A stretch of 64,000 bases of DNA from Chromatiales bacterium (GCA_020351875.1 CP070671.1:330335-394334); one strand, 5' to 3'. Positions 20,139-32,756 are shown, counted from the stretch's first letter. Notes: a model not told the origin generated them from the sequence alone. Made by a program: numbers and translations.

Positions 20139-20483
20139 TCAGCTGCCACTGTCCGTCGCCTTGCCGGAATTGCCCGACGCGGCTTTCTTGTCGCCTTTGT
20201 CCACCTTGGCGGGCTTGTCTGACTTGCCTGACTTGTCTGGTTTGTCTGGTTTGTCTGACTTGTCACTCTTCGCCCCATCCCCGGCGAGATTGCGCTGGTT
20301 GCCGGTCTTGAAGTCGGTTTCGTACCACCCGCCGCCTTTCAGGCGGAAGCTCGGCGCGGAAATGAGCTTGCGCAGCTCCGGCGCGCCGCACTCCGGGCAG
20401 AACTTCAGCGGGTCGTCGCTCATCTTCTGCAGCACGTCAAACACGTGCTCGCACTTGTTACAGGCATACTCGTAGATGGGCAT
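20139..20483 (-). CDS. FmdB family zinc-ribbon protein with Lys/Asp repeat tail
   Basis: A 114-residue small regulator-like protein. The N-terminal zinc ribbon has four cysteines (C8, C11, C29, C32) and the FmdB opening MPIYEYACNKCEH. The conserved part ends near residue 58 (FKLKGGGWYETDFK type). The remainder is a low-complexity tail of SDK/PDK/SGK units, encoded by a near-tandem DNA repeat at about 20200-20270. Repeat length could vary between strains. It lies between the DUF502 gene and clpB in the same direction. The function is unproven; the family was named after a putative formamidase regulator. Confidence 0.9.
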   Translation of the reverse strand: MPIYEYACNKCEHVFDVLQKMSDDPLKFCPECGAPELRKLISAPSFRLKGGGWYETDFKTGNQRNLAGDGAKSDKSDKPDKPDKSGKSDKPAKVDKGDKKAASGNSGKATDSGS

Positions 20484-20501
20484 GCGTCCTCCGTCGACCC
20501 A

Positions 20502-23072
<2,571 letters not shown>

Positions 23073-23141
23073 AAGGCGCAGCCTCCCGATCCAGGGTCAT
23101 GTGCCCTCAGAAATGGGGCCGCGACGGCGATTTTCAACGCC

Positions 23142-23888
23142 TCAGGCGGGTTCGAGCCAGATCAGCGTCGCCTGGCGACCGCACCGGCCATCGCGCCGGT
23201 GCGAAAAGAAACGGGCCTGCTCGCGGTGGGTGCAAAAACCGCCGCCGGTCACCACCGGCACGCCCGCCGCGTTGAGCCGGGTCCGGGCCAGCGTATACAG
23301 GTCGCACTGCCAGCGACCCCGCGCATTTGGCTGCCAGCCGGGGGCATCGGCGTCCGCTGCGAATGCCGCGCGCACCTCGTCGCCCACTTCGTAGGCTGCC
23401 GGGCCGATGGCCGGGCCGAGCCAGGCCAGCAGCTCTGCAGCGGCGATACCCGCCCGGGCGAAGGCGGCCACCGCATTGTCGAGGATGCCCGCGGCAAGGC
23501 TGCGCCAGCCCGCATGCACGGCGGCGACCGTCGTGCCGGCGCGGTCACACAGCAGCACCGGCAGACAATCGGCGGTCAACACCGCGCACACGGCGCCCGC
23601 GCGATCCGTCATGGCCCCGTCACCGCGCAGCGCGGATGCGACCGCCGGCAGCGACACCATGTCACTGCCGTGTACCTGTTCCAGCCAGCCGGGTTCACCG
23701 GGCAGACCCGCAGCAGTGCGCAGGCGGCGGCGATTGGCCGCCACGTGCGCCGTCGCATCACCCACGTGATCGCCCAGGTTCAGGGAGGCATAAGGACCGC
23801 CGCTGACCCCGCCCACCCGGGCCGTTGCCAGCGCGCGCACATTGGCCGGCGCCGGCCAGTCGGGACGAATCAGTTCGATTCCGGCCAC
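23142..23888 (-). CDS. pgeF: Purine nucleoside phosphorylase / peptidoglycan editing factor (YfiH, laccase domain)
   Basis: A 248-residue YfiH/DUF152 protein. Conserved metal-site blocks are LEQVHGSDMV, VLTADCLPVLLCD and VAAVHAGWRSLAAGIL, with the tail GGGFCTHREQARFFSHRRDGRCGRQATLIWL. The family has been described as copper oxidase-like, as a purine nucleoside phosphorylase and as a peptidoglycan editing factor; the sequence does not decide between these. Its start overlaps the 3' end of rluD by 19 bp, the conserved rluD-yfiH-clpB order. Confidence 0.92.
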   Translation of the reverse strand: MAGIELIRPDWPAPANVRALATARVGGVSGGPYASLNLGDHVGDATAHVAANRRRLRTAAGLPGEPGWLEQVHGSDMVSLPAVASALRGDGAMTDRAGAVCAVLTADCLPVLLCDRAGTTVAAVHAGWRSLAAGILDNAVAAFARAGIAAAELLAWLGPAIGPAAYEVGDEVRAAFAADADAPGWQPNARGRWQCDLYTLARTRLNAAGVPVVTGGGFCTHREQARFFSHRRDGRCGRQATLIWLEPA

Positions 23889-24892
23889 GGCAACTGGTCG
23901 TAGTCCATGTCGCGAGCGTCAGACTCTGCGAGCGCCCGCAGCAGTTCAACGAGGTCAGCGGGTAGCGGCGCGTGAAACTCCAGTGGCTGGCCGCCCACCG
24001 GATGGGTGAAGCACAGGCGGCTCGCGTGCAGGGCCTGCCGCCGGAAGTGAGCCAGCGTGTCGCGACACGCCGCCGACGCGCCGGCGGGAAACCGCGGCCG
24101 GCCGCCGTAGAGCGGGTCGCCCACCAGCGGGTGGCCGATGTGGGCCATGTGCACGCGTATCTGGTGGGTGCGGCCGCTTTCCAGGCGCAACGCAATGAAG
24201 CTGTGTGCCGGGAAGCGTGCCAGCACCCGGTAATGAGTCACGGCGGCGCGGCCGCGGTCGGTGACGGTCATCCGGGTTCGCTGCACCGGGTGGCGGCCGA
24301 CGGGCGCATCCACGCACCCACCGGCCGTCAGCCGCCCGATACAAACCGCCCGGTATTCGCGTGTGATGTCGCGCTGCTGCAGAACCTGCACGAGGCGCGT
24401 GTGCGCCGCGTCGCTGCGCGCGACCAGCAGCAGGCCACTGGTGTCTTTGTCCAGTCGATGCAGCAGGCCGGCGCGCGGCAAGGCCTTGAGCTCCGGCCAG
24501 CGATGCAGCAAACCGTTAACCAGCGTACCCGCGGGCTGGCCGGCTCCCGGGTGGACGACGAGCCCGGCGGGCTTGTTGATCACCGCCAGGTGTTCGTCTG
24601 CGTAGACCACGTCCAGCGCGATGGCCTCGGGATCGTCGCCGGCCCGCGTCTCGACCACGGCCTGCAGGGTCACGCGCTGGCCGGCCGCCACCGGCGTGCG
24701 GGGCGCTGCGGCGGCGCCATCCAGCTGCACGTGGCCCGCGAGTATCCAGTCCTTGAGCCGGGAGCGGGAATAATCGGGGAACAACTGCGCCAGCGCCTGG
24801 TCCAGGCGGCGGCCGGCGAGTTCTTCGGGAATGCGGGCTTCTTGTTCCAACAGGCGGGGTCTCACCGGACGGACGGCCCGGTTGGCTGGCAC
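23870..24892 (-). CDS. rluD: 23S rRNA pseudouridine synthase RluD
   Basis: A 340-residue enzyme that makes pseudouridines 1911/1915/1917 in helix 69 of 23S rRNA. It has an N-terminal S4 domain (RLDQALAQLFPDYSRSRLKDWI, about 29-50), the catalytic motif HRLDKDTSG at 145-153 with Asp148, and the RsuA/RluD motif GRTHQIRVHMAHIGHPLVGDPLYGG. The gene is divergent from bamD across 52 bp, as in many gammaproteobacteria, and overlaps pgeF downstream. Confidence 0.96.
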   Translation of the reverse strand: MPANRAVRPVRPRLLEQEARIPEELAGRRLDQALAQLFPDYSRSRLKDWILAGHVQLDGAAAAPRTPVAAGQRVTLQAVVETRAGDDPEAIALDVVYADEHLAVINKPAGLVVHPGAGQPAGTLVNGLLHRWPELKALPRAGLLHRLDKDTSGLLLVARSDAAHTRLVQVLQQRDITREYRAVCIGRLTAGGCVDAPVGRHPVQRTRMTVTDRGRAAVTHYRVLARFPAHSFIALRLESGRTHQIRVHMAHIGHPLVGDPLYGGRPRFPAGASAACRDTLAHFRRQALHASRLCFTHPVGGQPLEFHAPLPADLVELLRALAESDARDMDYDQLPWPESN

Positions 24893-24901
24893 CAGCTAGT
24901 T

Positions 24902-24907
24902 TATAAT
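24902..24907 (+). promoter_or_regulatory. Probable -10 box of the bamD promoter
   Basis: A perfect TATAAT, 38 bp upstream of the bamD GTG start, inside the short rluD-bamD divergent region. The best -35-like hexamer (TTGGCT, 24882-24887) is spaced only 14 bp, so the -35 assignment is unsure. Confidence 0.45.
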
Positions 24908-24944
24908 GCCGTTCCCCGCTTGACGCAGTGGCAGCATCGATACG

Positions 24945-25745
24945 GTGGACTCTCCCAGCACAACACTCAGTGCCCGCATCCTGGTTGCCGGCCTCGCCCT
25001 GGCCCTGGGCGGCTGCTTTTTCGGCAAGGGCGACGAGGACCTCAAATCCGGTGCCGACCAGCTGTACGAGTACGGCACGCGGTCGATGAACAACGGTAAT
25101 TACGCCAACGCGGTGCAGTATTTCGAAGCACTGGAGGCCAGGTACCCCTTCAGTAACAAGGCCAAGCAGGCGCAGCTGGATCTGCTCTACACCTATTACC
25201 GCAACGGTGATCGTGACCAGGTCATTGACGCGTCCATCCAGTTCGAACGCGAGAACCCGACCCATCCGCGGGTGGATTACGCGCTGTACATGCGCGGCCT
25301 GGCGCAGTTCAGCAGCCAGCACAATCGGCTGCACAAACTGCTGCGCGTCGACCTGGCGAAACGCCCACCGGTGGAAGCGCGCGAATCGTTCTCGGCCTTC
25401 GCGCAACTGGTGAAGCGGTACCCGAACAGTATCTATGCACCCGACGCGCGCCAGCGCATGATCTTTTTGCGCAACCGCCTGGCCGCGCACGAAATCTACG
25501 TGGCCGACTACTACATGCGCCGGGGCGCGTGGGCGGCGGCGCTGAATCGCGCCCGGTACGTCGTGGAGACCTACGACGGTTCACCATCGGTGGCCCAGGC
25601 GCTGGATATCATGGCGCAGGCCTACGGCAAGCTGGGCATGCAGGACGTGTCGATCGCAACCCGCGAGGTGCTCGCGCAAAACTACCCGGACAGCAGGTTC
25701 AAACAGTACGGCGAAGCGCGGGCCCGGTGGTGGTGGCTGTTCTGA
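24945..25745 (+). CDS. bamD: Outer membrane assembly lipoprotein BamD
   Basis: A 266-residue lipoprotein of the BAM complex that inserts beta-barrel proteins. The signal peptide ends in lipobox LGGC with Cys24 as the lipidated residue. The mature part has five TPR-like repeats, including GNYANAVQYFEALEARYPFS and FAQLVKRYPNSIYAPDAR. The start is GTG at 24945; length is close to the E. coli protein (245). The 3' end faces nadE with only 3 bp between stops. Confidence 0.96.
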   Translation: MDSPSTTLSARILVAGLALALGGCFFGKGDEDLKSGADQLYEYGTRSMNNGNYANAVQYFEALEARYPFSNKAKQAQLDLLYTYYRNGDRDQVIDASIQFERENPTHPRVDYALYMRGLAQFSSQHNRLHKLLRVDLAKRPPVEARESFSAFAQLVKRYPNSIYAPDARQRMIFLRNRLAAHEIYVADYYMRRGAWAAALNRARYVVETYDGSPSVAQALDIMAQAYGKLGMQDVSIATREVLAQNYPDSRFKQYGEARARWWWLF

Positions 25746-25748
25746 TCC

Positions 25749-27383
25749 TCAGCCGTGCCGGTAGCCCGACGTGATTGGGTAGCGCCAGTCGCGACCGAAG
25801 GCCCTGGCACTGATGCGCACGCCCGGTGACGCTTGTCGGCGCTTGTATTCGTTGCGACGAACCCGCTCCACCACCTGCACCACCACGTCCTGGTCGAAGC
25901 CCCGCGCCACGATGTCGTCCACCGACAGGTCGTCCAGCATCAGCGCGTCGAGGATCCCGTCGAGCACGTCGTAGGGCGGCAGGCTGTCCGTATCGAGCTG
26001 CTCCGGGGCCAGCTCGGCGGACGGCGGGCGCTCAATCACGCGATCCGGAATCACCGCGTCTAGCCCGTTGCGGTACCTCGCCAGGCGATACACCAGGGTC
26101 TTCGGGCAGTCCTTGATCGGCGAGAAACCACCGGCCATATCACCGTACAAGGTGGCGTAGCCCACGGCCATTTCGCTCTTGTTGCCGGTGGCGAGCACCA
26201 TGCGGCCGGTCTTGTTGGAAATCGCCATCAGCAGCATGCCGCGGCAGCGCGACTGGATGTTCTCTTCGGTGGTGTCTTCGGCGAGGCCAGCGAACAGATC
26301 CGCGAGCACGTCGCGAGTCGCTTGCACCATGGTTTCGATCGGCAGCACCTGGTAATCCACGCCGAGGCGGCGCGCCTGTTCGGCGGCATCCGCCTGGCTG
26401 ATGTCGGCGGTCCAGCGATACGGCATCATCACGGCCTGCACCCGTTCGGCGCCGAGCGCGTCCACCGCGATCGCGAGTGTGAGGGCGGAGTCGATCCCGC
26501 CGGACAGGCCGAGCACGACGCCGGGAAAGCCATTCTTCTCCACGTAATCGTGCACGCCGGTCACGAGTGCGTCGTAGACGCTGGCTTCGTCATCGGCCAG
26601 CGGACTCAGGTCCCCGGCCTCGAACTGCACCCGGGAGCCCTGCAAACGGCAGTCCACCAGGCCCAGTGTCTCGGCGAAGGCCGGGGCGCGAAACCGGGTG
26701 TCACCATTCGGCATGACGACGCAGGAACCGCCGTCGAAAACGAGTTCGTCCTGGCCGCCGACCAGGTTCTGGTAGACCAGCGGCAAACCGGTGTCGGCGG
26801 CGCGCTCGGCGAGCACCCCTTCGCGCTCGGCCTGCTTGCCCAGGCGAAACGGCGAACCGTTGATGGACACGATCAGCTGCGCGCCCGCGGCAGCAGCCAG
26901 CCGGCACGGCTCTGCCTCCCAGACGTCTTCGCAGATGGTCAAACCCACCCGGATTCCATTCACGTCGATCACGCAAGGCTCATTGCCGACCTCAAAGTAA
27001 CGCGCCTCGTCGAACACCATGTAGTTCGGCAGACAATGCTTGCGGTAATTGGCAACCAGCCTGCCGTCGCGAAACGCGGCGGCCGCGTTGTAGATGGACG
27101 AGTCCGTGTATTCGGGATAGCCCACGACGGCGACCAGGCCCGTGCATGCGCGGCCTATCTCATTCATCGCGCCGGCCACCTGCTTGCGCAGGCCGGCGTG
27201 AAACAGCAGGTCCTCGGGGGGATAACCGCACACGGCCAGTTCGGGAAACAACACCATTCCGGCGCCAGCGCCGCGCGCCTGTTGGATGGTGTCAATCATG
27301 CGGCGGGTGTTACCCGCGACATCACCGACGACCAGGTTCAGTTGCGCCAGCGCGATGCGGAGAGAATTGTTGTCAGACACCAA
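25749..27383 (-). CDS. nadE: Glutamine-dependent NAD+ synthetase
   Basis: A 544-residue fused enzyme. The N-terminal nitrilase-type glutaminase domain (1-260) has its catalytic triad at Glu48 (FPELAVCGYPPED), Lys115 (NYRKHCLPNY) and Cys151 (LTICEDVWE). The C-terminal NAD synthetase domain has the P-loop SGGIDS (near 290) and the GNKSEMAVGY motif. It converts deamido-NAD+ to NAD+ using glutamine. It is downstream of sucD by 36 bp in the same direction and may be expressed with sucCD, as seen in Xanthomonas-type synteny. Confidence 0.96.
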   Translation of the reverse strand: MVSDNNSLRIALAQLNLVVGDVAGNTRRMIDTIQQARGAGAGMVLFPELAVCGYPPEDLLFHAGLRKQVAGAMNEIGRACTGLVAVVGYPEYTDSSIYNAAAAFRDGRLVANYRKHCLPNYMVFDEARYFEVGNEPCVIDVNGIRVGLTICEDVWEAEPCRLAAAAGAQLIVSINGSPFRLGKQAEREGVLAERAADTGLPLVYQNLVGGQDELVFDGGSCVVMPNGDTRFRAPAFAETLGLVDCRLQGSRVQFEAGDLSPLADDEASVYDALVTGVHDYVEKNGFPGVVLGLSGGIDSALTLAIAVDALGAERVQAVMMPYRWTADISQADAAEQARRLGVDYQVLPIETMVQATRDVLADLFAGLAEDTTEENIQSRCRGMLLMAISNKTGRMVLATGNKSEMAVGYATLYGDMAGGFSPIKDCPKTLVYRLARYRNGLDAVIPDRVIERPPSAELAPEQLDTDSLPPYDVLDGILDALMLDDLSVDDIVARGFDQDVVVQVVERVRRNEYKRRQASPGVRISARAFGRDWRYPITSGYRHG

Positions 27384-27419
27384 GTTTCCGCCTGGCAGGA
27401 GCTTGCCGGCTCGCCGCGG

Positions 27420-28292
27420 TCAGCCCCCGAGGGCCTCGAGCATGGCCGCGCCGAGTTCTGCGGGTGACCGCACCGTGCTGACGCCCGCCTCTTCCAGCGC
27501 GGCGTACTTGGCCGCGGCCGTGCCTTCGCCGCCGGAAATAATGGCTCCGGCATGCCCCATGCGCTTGCCCGGCGGCGCTGTGACGCCTGCGATGTAAGCC
27601 ACGACGGGCTTGGACACGTGGTCGGCGATGTAACGGGCCGCGGCCTCTTCGTCGGTCCCGCCGATCTCGCCCACCATGATCACGCCGTCGGTGGCCGGAT
27701 CCCGCTCGAACAATTCCAGGCAGTCGATGAAGTTCATGCCGCGCACCGGGTCGCCGCCGATGCCCACGCAGGTGGTCTGGCCGAGCCCGTTGTTCGTGGT
27801 CTGGTAAACCGCCTCGTAGGTCAGCGTCCCCGAGCGGGAAATCACGCCCACGCGGCCGGGCTGGTGAATGAAGCCGGGCATGATGCCAATCTTGCACTCG
27901 CCCGGCGTGATAATGCCCGGGCAATTCGGCCCGATCAGACGGCAGTCGAAATCGTCGAGCACTGCCTTGACGCGCACCATGTCCATGACCGGCACGCCTT
28001 CGGTGATGCAGACTACGAGCTTCACGCCGGCGGCGGCCGCGGCCAGGATCGCGTCCGCTGCCGCCGGCGCCGGCACGAAAATCACGCTGACGTCGCCGCC
28101 CGTTGCCGCCACCGCTTCTTCCATCGTGTTGAACACGGGCTGGCCGAGACAGTGTTCACCGCCGCGGCCGGGCGTCACGCCGGCAACGATTTGCGTGCCG
28201 TACTCGAGGCACTGTTCGGCGTGAAAAGACCCCTGCCGGCCGGTGAGCCCCTGGCAGATAACCCTGGAATCCTTGTCGACGAGAATGCTCAT
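27420..28292 (-). CDS. sucD: Succinyl-CoA synthetase, alpha subunit
   Basis: A 290-residue CoA-binding subunit of the TCA enzyme that makes ATP or GTP from succinyl-CoA. It has the N-terminal CoA-binding Rossmann fold ([19 protein letters not shown]), the CITEGVPV motif and the phosphorylated active-site His in [14 protein letters not shown] (His near 246). It is separated from sucC by 149 bp that contain a REP doublet; in most bacteria the two genes abut or overlap. Confidence 0.97.
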   Translation of the reverse strand: MSILVDKDSRVICQGLTGRQGSFHAEQCLEYGTQIVAGVTPGRGGEHCLGQPVFNTMEEAVAATGGDVSVIFVPAPAAADAILAAAAAGVKLVVCITEGVPVMDMVRVKAVLDDFDCRLIGPNCPGIITPGECKIGIMPGFIHQPGRVGVISRSGTLTYEAVYQTTNNGLGQTTCVGIGGDPVRGMNFIDCLELFERDPATDGVIMVGEIGGTDEEAAARYIADHVSKPVVAYIAGVTAPPGKRMGHAGAIISGGEGTAAAKYAALEEAGVSTVRSPAELGAAMLEALGG

Positions 28293-28359
28293 TTATCAAT
28301 CCGTCTGGTTGGTTTCTGACCTGCCCAAGGCCACGGTGGAAAACCTCCCCAAGGCCCCG

Positions 28360-28445
28360 GTGGGAGCGGCTTCAGCCGCGATGCCTTTGTCTGGAAAAAT
28401 CATGGTGCCCACCCAGGCCAAGATCGCGGCTGCAGCCGCTCCTAC
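28360..28445. repeat. REP doublet between sucC and sucD
   Basis: A forward REP (TGGGAGCGGC-TTCAGCCGCG, 28361-28380) and an inverse REP (GATCGCGGCTGCAGCCGCTC then CTAC, 28422-28445) flank about 40 bp. The inverse copy, read on the coding strand, begins GTAG and provides the TAG stop codon of sucC. Each REP is itself a short hairpin (CGGCT/AGCCG). Confidence 0.75.
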
Positions 28446-29599
28446 ACCGCGGCCACCGCCTTCTTCGCTGCGTCCGTCAAATCGTCGGCCGGCGTGATCG
28501 ACAGGCCGCTGTCCGCGAGCAACACTTTACCTTTGTCGACGTTGGTGCCTTCCAGCCGCACTACGACCGGGACCTTCACGTCGATTTCGCGCACGGCCTG
28601 GATGATGCCCTCGGCGATGTCGTCGCAGCGCACGATGCCGCCGAAAATATTGACCAGGATCGCCTGCACGGAAGTATTCGACAGGATCAGCTTGAACGCC
28701 GCGGCGACCCGGTCGGGCGTCGCGCCACCGCCGACATCGAGGAAGTTGGCCGGTTCGCCGCCATGCAACTTGATCAGGTCCATGGTGGCCATCGCGAGGC
28801 CGGCACCATTCACCATGCACGCGATATTGCCGTCCAGGGACACATAGTTCAGATCGTGCTCGGCCGCGCTGCGCTCCATTTCGTCTTCCTGTGACGGATC
28901 ACGCATGGCCTGGAGTTCCGCCTGCCGGTACAGCGCGTTGTCGTCGATATTGATCTTGGCATCCAGCGCCAGCAGGTCACCGGCATCGTTCACGATCAGC
29001 GGGTTGATCTCCACCAGGCTCGCGTCGCATTCCACCACGAGGCGATAGATCTTGCCCGCCAGGTCGACGAACTGTTTCACCTGCGCCTTGTCCAGGCCCA
29101 GGCCGTAAGCCAGTCCCCGGGCCTGGTACGCCAGCAGCCCGGCGGCCGGGTGCACGACGGCCGTCAGGATCTGTTCCGGGGTCTTTGCCGCGACCTCCTC
29201 GATATCCATCCCGCCCGCCGCTGACGCGATGATGGAGATGCGCTCGCGGCCGCGATCCACCAGCATGCTGAGGTACAGCTCCCGGTCGATATTGCTGCCC
29301 TGCTCCACGTAGACCTGGTTGATCGGCAGGCCTTCGGCCCCCGTCTGTTTCGTGACCAGGCGCTCGCCCAGCATCCCGTCGGCCGCTTCGCGCACCTCGT
29401 CGACACTGCGGGCGAGCTTGATGCCACCGCCCTTGCCGCGGCCACCGGCGTGAACCTGGGCCTTCACCACCCAGACATCGCCGCCCAGGCGGCTGGCAGC
29501 CGCTTCGGCCTGGGCCGGGGTGGTCGCCACCTCGCCCTGGCTCACGGCCACGCCGTAGCGCGTAAAGAGCTGCTTCGCCTGGTATTCGTGCAGATTCAT
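28442..29599 (-). CDS. sucC: Succinyl-CoA synthetase, beta subunit
   Basis: A 385-residue ATP-grasp subunit that binds succinate and nucleotide. It starts [17 protein letters not shown] (ATG at 29599, the family start) and has the ATP-grasp region ([20 protein letters not shown]), the phosphate loop [12 protein letters not shown] and the [13 protein letters not shown] segment. The protein ends [10 protein letters not shown]; the usual EGK-like tail of relatives is absent because a REP element supplies the stop codon. It is divergent from pilS. Confidence 0.97.
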   Translation of the reverse strand: MNLHEYQAKQLFTRYGVAVSQGEVATTPAQAEAAASRLGGDVWVVKAQVHAGGRGKGGGIKLARSVDEVREAADGMLGERLVTKQTGAEGLPINQVYVEQGSNIDRELYLSMLVDRGRERISIIASAAGGMDIEEVAAKTPEQILTAVVHPAAGLLAYQARGLAYGLGLDKAQVKQFVDLAGKIYRLVVECDASLVEINPLIVNDAGDLLALDAKINIDDNALYRQAELQAMRDPSQEDEMERSAAEHDLNYVSLDGNIACMVNGAGLAMATMDLIKLHGGEPANFLDVGGGATPDRVAAAFKLILSNTSVQAILVNIFGGIVRCDDIAEGIIQAVREIDVKVPVVVRLEGTNVDKGKVLLADSGLSITPADDLTDAAKKAVAAV

Positions 29600-29752
29600 G
29601 AACCGCCCCGGAGAGTCTTGAAGAGGGCTGAAGCCCGGAAAGGCGCGTATTTTGCGGGAATCGATGCGGCATGGAAACCGCGGCCCCGCTGTGACATCGC
29701 GCGAGGAAGTGCGACGGGCATCACGCGCGACCGGTGCTGATCGGACATAATC

Positions 29753-31429
29753 ATGCTGCAACCCCCGAAATTGCTCGCGATGGCTCTGGCCCAAGACACT
29801 CTGAAAGACACGCTGCAGCCCGGGCTGGAGGCGACACCCGTTGCGCCGCCGGCCGACACCGCGCGCCGCATCGAAAGGCTCGTGGCCGGCTTCCGGTTGC
29901 TGGTTGGCCTGGTGCTGGTCGTCGTCGCGCTGGTGAGCCAGGAACCGCCGCTGCTGGAAATCCGTTACACCCAGCTGTTCCTGCTCACCGGTGTGAGCTA
30001 TTCACTATTCGCCGCCGCCGTTCTCGCGCTTCCGTGGCGGCACCCGACCGGCACGATGCTGGTCGACGTGGTGGCAATCACGCTGCTGATGCACGCCGGT
30101 GGCGGCATTTCCAGCGGGCTCGGCGCGCTGCTGGTCGTGATGGTGGGCGCCGCCAGCCTGAACCTCAGCAACGAACGGGCGCTGCTGGCGGCTGCGATCA
30201 GCGCGCTCGCCGTGCTGGGCGAACAGACGCTCGCCTATGTCCAGGGCCTGTCACCGGCCAACGCCTTTGTACCAGCCGGCATGCTGGGCGCCATCATCTT
30301 CCTGGTCGCGGCCACGGCGAGCCCGCTGGCCCGGCGACTGCGGGAAAGCGAAGCCCTGGCCCTGCAGCGGGGTATCGACCTGGCCAACCTGGCCCAGCTG
30401 AACGATTACGTGATCCAGAACCTGCGCGAAAGCCTGGTCGTCGTTGACGAGGCCGACGAGGTCCGCCTGATCAACCAGTCGGCCGCCGAACTGCTGGGCA
30501 CCGACGACCGTGTGCCGGGCCGGCGGCTCGCGGCCATATCCAGCGACCTCGGCCGGGTCTTGCGCAACTGGCGCGCAGGCCACACGGGGCCCGACGCGAC
30601 GCTGGGTTTTCCGGCTGCCGGTGGCACGGCGCGGATCAACACCTACATCGCGCCGCTGGAAGGGCGCGAGGACGGGCCGGTGCTGATGTTCCTGGAAGAC
30701 GCCAGCCTGCTGGCGGAAAAGGTCCGCCAGACCAAGCTCGTGTCCCTGGGCCGGCTGTCGGCGAGTATCGCCCACGAGATTCGCAACCCGGTGGGGGCAT
30801 TGAGCCACGCCGCCCAGCTGTTGCGGGAATCACCAGCCATTGGCGAGGATGAACAGCGCCTGCTCGAGATCATCGACCTGCATTCGCAGCGTGTCAGTGA
30901 GATTGTCGAAAACGTGATGCAGCTGTCGCGACGGGATGCCACGCGACCAGAATCGATTGCGCTCACGGCATGGATGCGCGATTTCGTTGCCGAGTTTGCC
31001 TCGACCTGCGAACTGCCTGCCGAGCGGTTTGTGATCAGCGGTGGGGAACCGGCACTCGACGTTCGCATCGACCCCAGCCACCTGCGCCAGGTGTGTTGGA
31101 ACCTCTGCGAAAACGCAGTCCAACATGCCACCCGCGACGAGGTCAGCGACGAGCCCATCGTCGAGATCCGCTTCGGTCAGCTCAGCGGCACCGGCCGGCC
31201 CTTCGTCGAGTTTGCGGACCGCGGCCCGGGCATTGACAGGGAGATGCGCGAGCGGCTGTTCGAACCCTTCGCCACTGGCCTGGCCGGCGGCACCGGGCTC
31301 GGCTTGTTCATCTCGCGGGAACTCTGCGAGTGCAACCGGGCCACGCTGGTATTCGAACCGCGTGGCGGCGGCGGCAGCATTTTCCGCATCGTTTTCGCGG
31401 ATCCGCGGCGCTGGGAGCCACGGACATGA
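29753..31429 (+). CDS. pilS: Sensor histidine kinase PilS
   Basis: A 558-residue inner-membrane sensor that controls type IV pilin transcription through PilR. Six hydrophobic helices occupy about residues 45-190. A PAS-like domain ([23 protein letters not shown]) follows, then HisKA with the phospho-acceptor in [17 protein letters not shown] (His near 344) and a HATPase domain ending with [12 protein letters not shown]. In Pseudomonas PilS senses pilin in the membrane. The ATG at 29753 is the first; an internal ATG at 29780 lacks a better ribosome site. The stop overlaps pilR (ATGA). Confidence 0.95.
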   Translation: MLQPPKLLAMALAQDTLKDTLQPGLEATPVAPPADTARRIERLVAGFRLLVGLVLVVVALVSQEPPLLEIRYTQLFLLTGVSYSLFAAAVLALPWRHPTGTMLVDVVAITLLMHAGGGISSGLGALLVVMVGAASLNLSNERALLAAAISALAVLGEQTLAYVQGLSPANAFVPAGMLGAIIFLVAATASPLARRLRESEALALQRGIDLANLAQLNDYVIQNLRESLVVVDEADEVRLINQSAAELLGTDDRVPGRRLAAISSDLGRVLRNWRAGHTGPDATLGFPAAGGTARINTYIAPLEGREDGPVLMFLEDASLLAEKVRQTKLVSLGRLSASIAHEIRNPVGALSHAAQLLRESPAIGEDEQRLLEIIDLHSQRVSEIVENVMQLSRRDATRPESIALTAWMRDFVAEFASTCELPAERFVISGGEPALDVRIDPSHLRQVCWNLCENAVQHATRDEVSDEPIVEIRFGQLSGTGRPFVEFADRGPGIDREMRERLFEPFATGLAGGTGLGLFISRELCECNRATLVFEPRGGGGSIFRIVFADPRRWEPRT

Positions 31430-32745
31430 AAAAGCCTCTCGCCCTGGTGGTGGATGACGAGCCCGATCTCTGCGAACTGCTGGCGATGACACTGAACCGC
31501 ATGCAGATCGACACCGACACCTGCGGTGACCTCGCCTGCGCGAGGGAACGGCTGAGCGCGCGCGACTATCAACTGTGCCTGACGGACATGCGCCTGCCGG
31601 ACGGTGACGGCCTGGAACTCGTGGCCTGGATCCAGGAACAGAATCTGCCCACCCCGGTGGCCGTGATCACTGCCCACGGCAACGTGGAAACGGCGGTGCG
31701 GGCGCTGAAGCTGGGCGCCTTCGATTTCGTCTCCAAACCCGTTGACCTGCAATCACTGCGCAAACTGGTGGCCACCGCCCTGAAGCTGCCGGGGGCGGAT
31801 GCAGGCAACCAGGAAGCCAGCCTGCTGCTCGGCGATTCGACCCCGATGCAGGAACTGAGGCGCATGATCGAGAAGGTTGCGCGCAGCCAGGCCCCGGTGC
31901 ACATCGCCGGCGAGTCGGGCACCGGCAAGGAACTCGTGGCCCGCCTGATTCATACGCAGGGTGCACGTGCCGACGCCCCCTTCGTCCCGGTGAACTGCGG
32001 CGCGATACCGGCAGAACTCATGGAGAGCGAGTTCTTCGGCCACCGCAAGGGGGCGTTTACCGGCGCGGTGGCGGACAAGGAAGGCCTCGCGCAGACGGCC
32101 GAGGGCGGCACGCTGTTCCTGGACGAAATCGCGGACCTGCCGCTGGCCATGCAGGTGAAGCTGCTGCGGGTCATTCAGGAGAAGACCGTGCGCCCGGTGG
32201 GAGCGACCAGCGAGGTGCCGGTCGACATCCGAATCCTCAGCGCCACGCACAAGGACCTGCGAGCGCTGGTGGCCGCCGGTCAGTTCCGCGAAGACTTGTA
32301 CTACCGCATCAATGTCATTGAATTGCGCGTGCCGCCCCTGCGGGAACGGGGCGGCGATGTGCTGCTGCTGGCTGAGCACATACTGGAGCGCCTGGCCAGG
32401 AGCCAGGGCCAGCCTGCCCCTGAGCTCACGGATGCCGCCCGGGCGCGGCTCGCGGGCTACCCGTTCCCGGGCAACGTACGCGAGCTCGAGAACATCCTGG
32501 AGCGGGGCCTCGCGCTGGCGGCCGGCGACCGCATCGAGGCCGACGACATCCAGTTGCAGGAGCTCGCCGCCACTGACGACACCGTGGAGGCCGAGGTGCT
32601 GGGCAAGCGGCTGGAGTCGGTGGAGCGCGAAACCATCCAGAAGGCCCTCGAGGCGCACCGTTTCAACAAGACCCGCACGGCCGCCAGCCTCGGCCTCACG
32701 CTCAGGGCCTTGCGCTACCGGATGCAGAAGCTGGGCATGGATTGA
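31426..32745 (+). CDS. pilR: Sigma-54 dependent response regulator PilR
   Basis: A 439-residue NtrC-family activator. The receiver domain has the acidic pocket (VVDDEPD) and the phospho-accepting Asp in CLTDMRLPDGDG. The AAA+ domain has Walker A GESGTGKE and the sigma-54 contact loop GAFTGA, followed by the sensor-2 region. A Fis-type HTH closes the protein (TRTAASLGLTLRALRYRMQKLG). It starts at 31426 by overlap with pilS. The target is almost certainly the pilA promoter just downstream, which has a -24/-12 element and tandem inverted repeats. Confidence 0.96.
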   Translation: MKKPLALVVDDEPDLCELLAMTLNRMQIDTDTCGDLACARERLSARDYQLCLTDMRLPDGDGLELVAWIQEQNLPTPVAVITAHGNVETAVRALKLGAFDFVSKPVDLQSLRKLVATALKLPGADAGNQEASLLLGDSTPMQELRRMIEKVARSQAPVHIAGESGTGKELVARLIHTQGARADAPFVPVNCGAIPAELMESEFFGHRKGAFTGAVADKEGLAQTAEGGTLFLDEIADLPLAMQVKLLRVIQEKTVRPVGATSEVPVDIRILSATHKDLRALVAAGQFREDLYYRINVIELRVPPLRERGGDVLLLAEHILERLARSQGQPAPELTDAARARLAGYPFPGNVRELENILERGLALAAGDRIEADDIQLQELAATDDTVEAEVLGKRLESVERETIQKALEAHRFNKTRTAASLGLTLRALRYRMQKLGMD

Positions 32746-32756
32746 CGGCCGGGAAG

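Noticed and set aside
20200-20270. Short regular repeats resembling a CRISPR array
   Set aside because: The units are 9-12 bp, in frame and encode SDK/PDK residues of the FmdB tail; there are no spacers.
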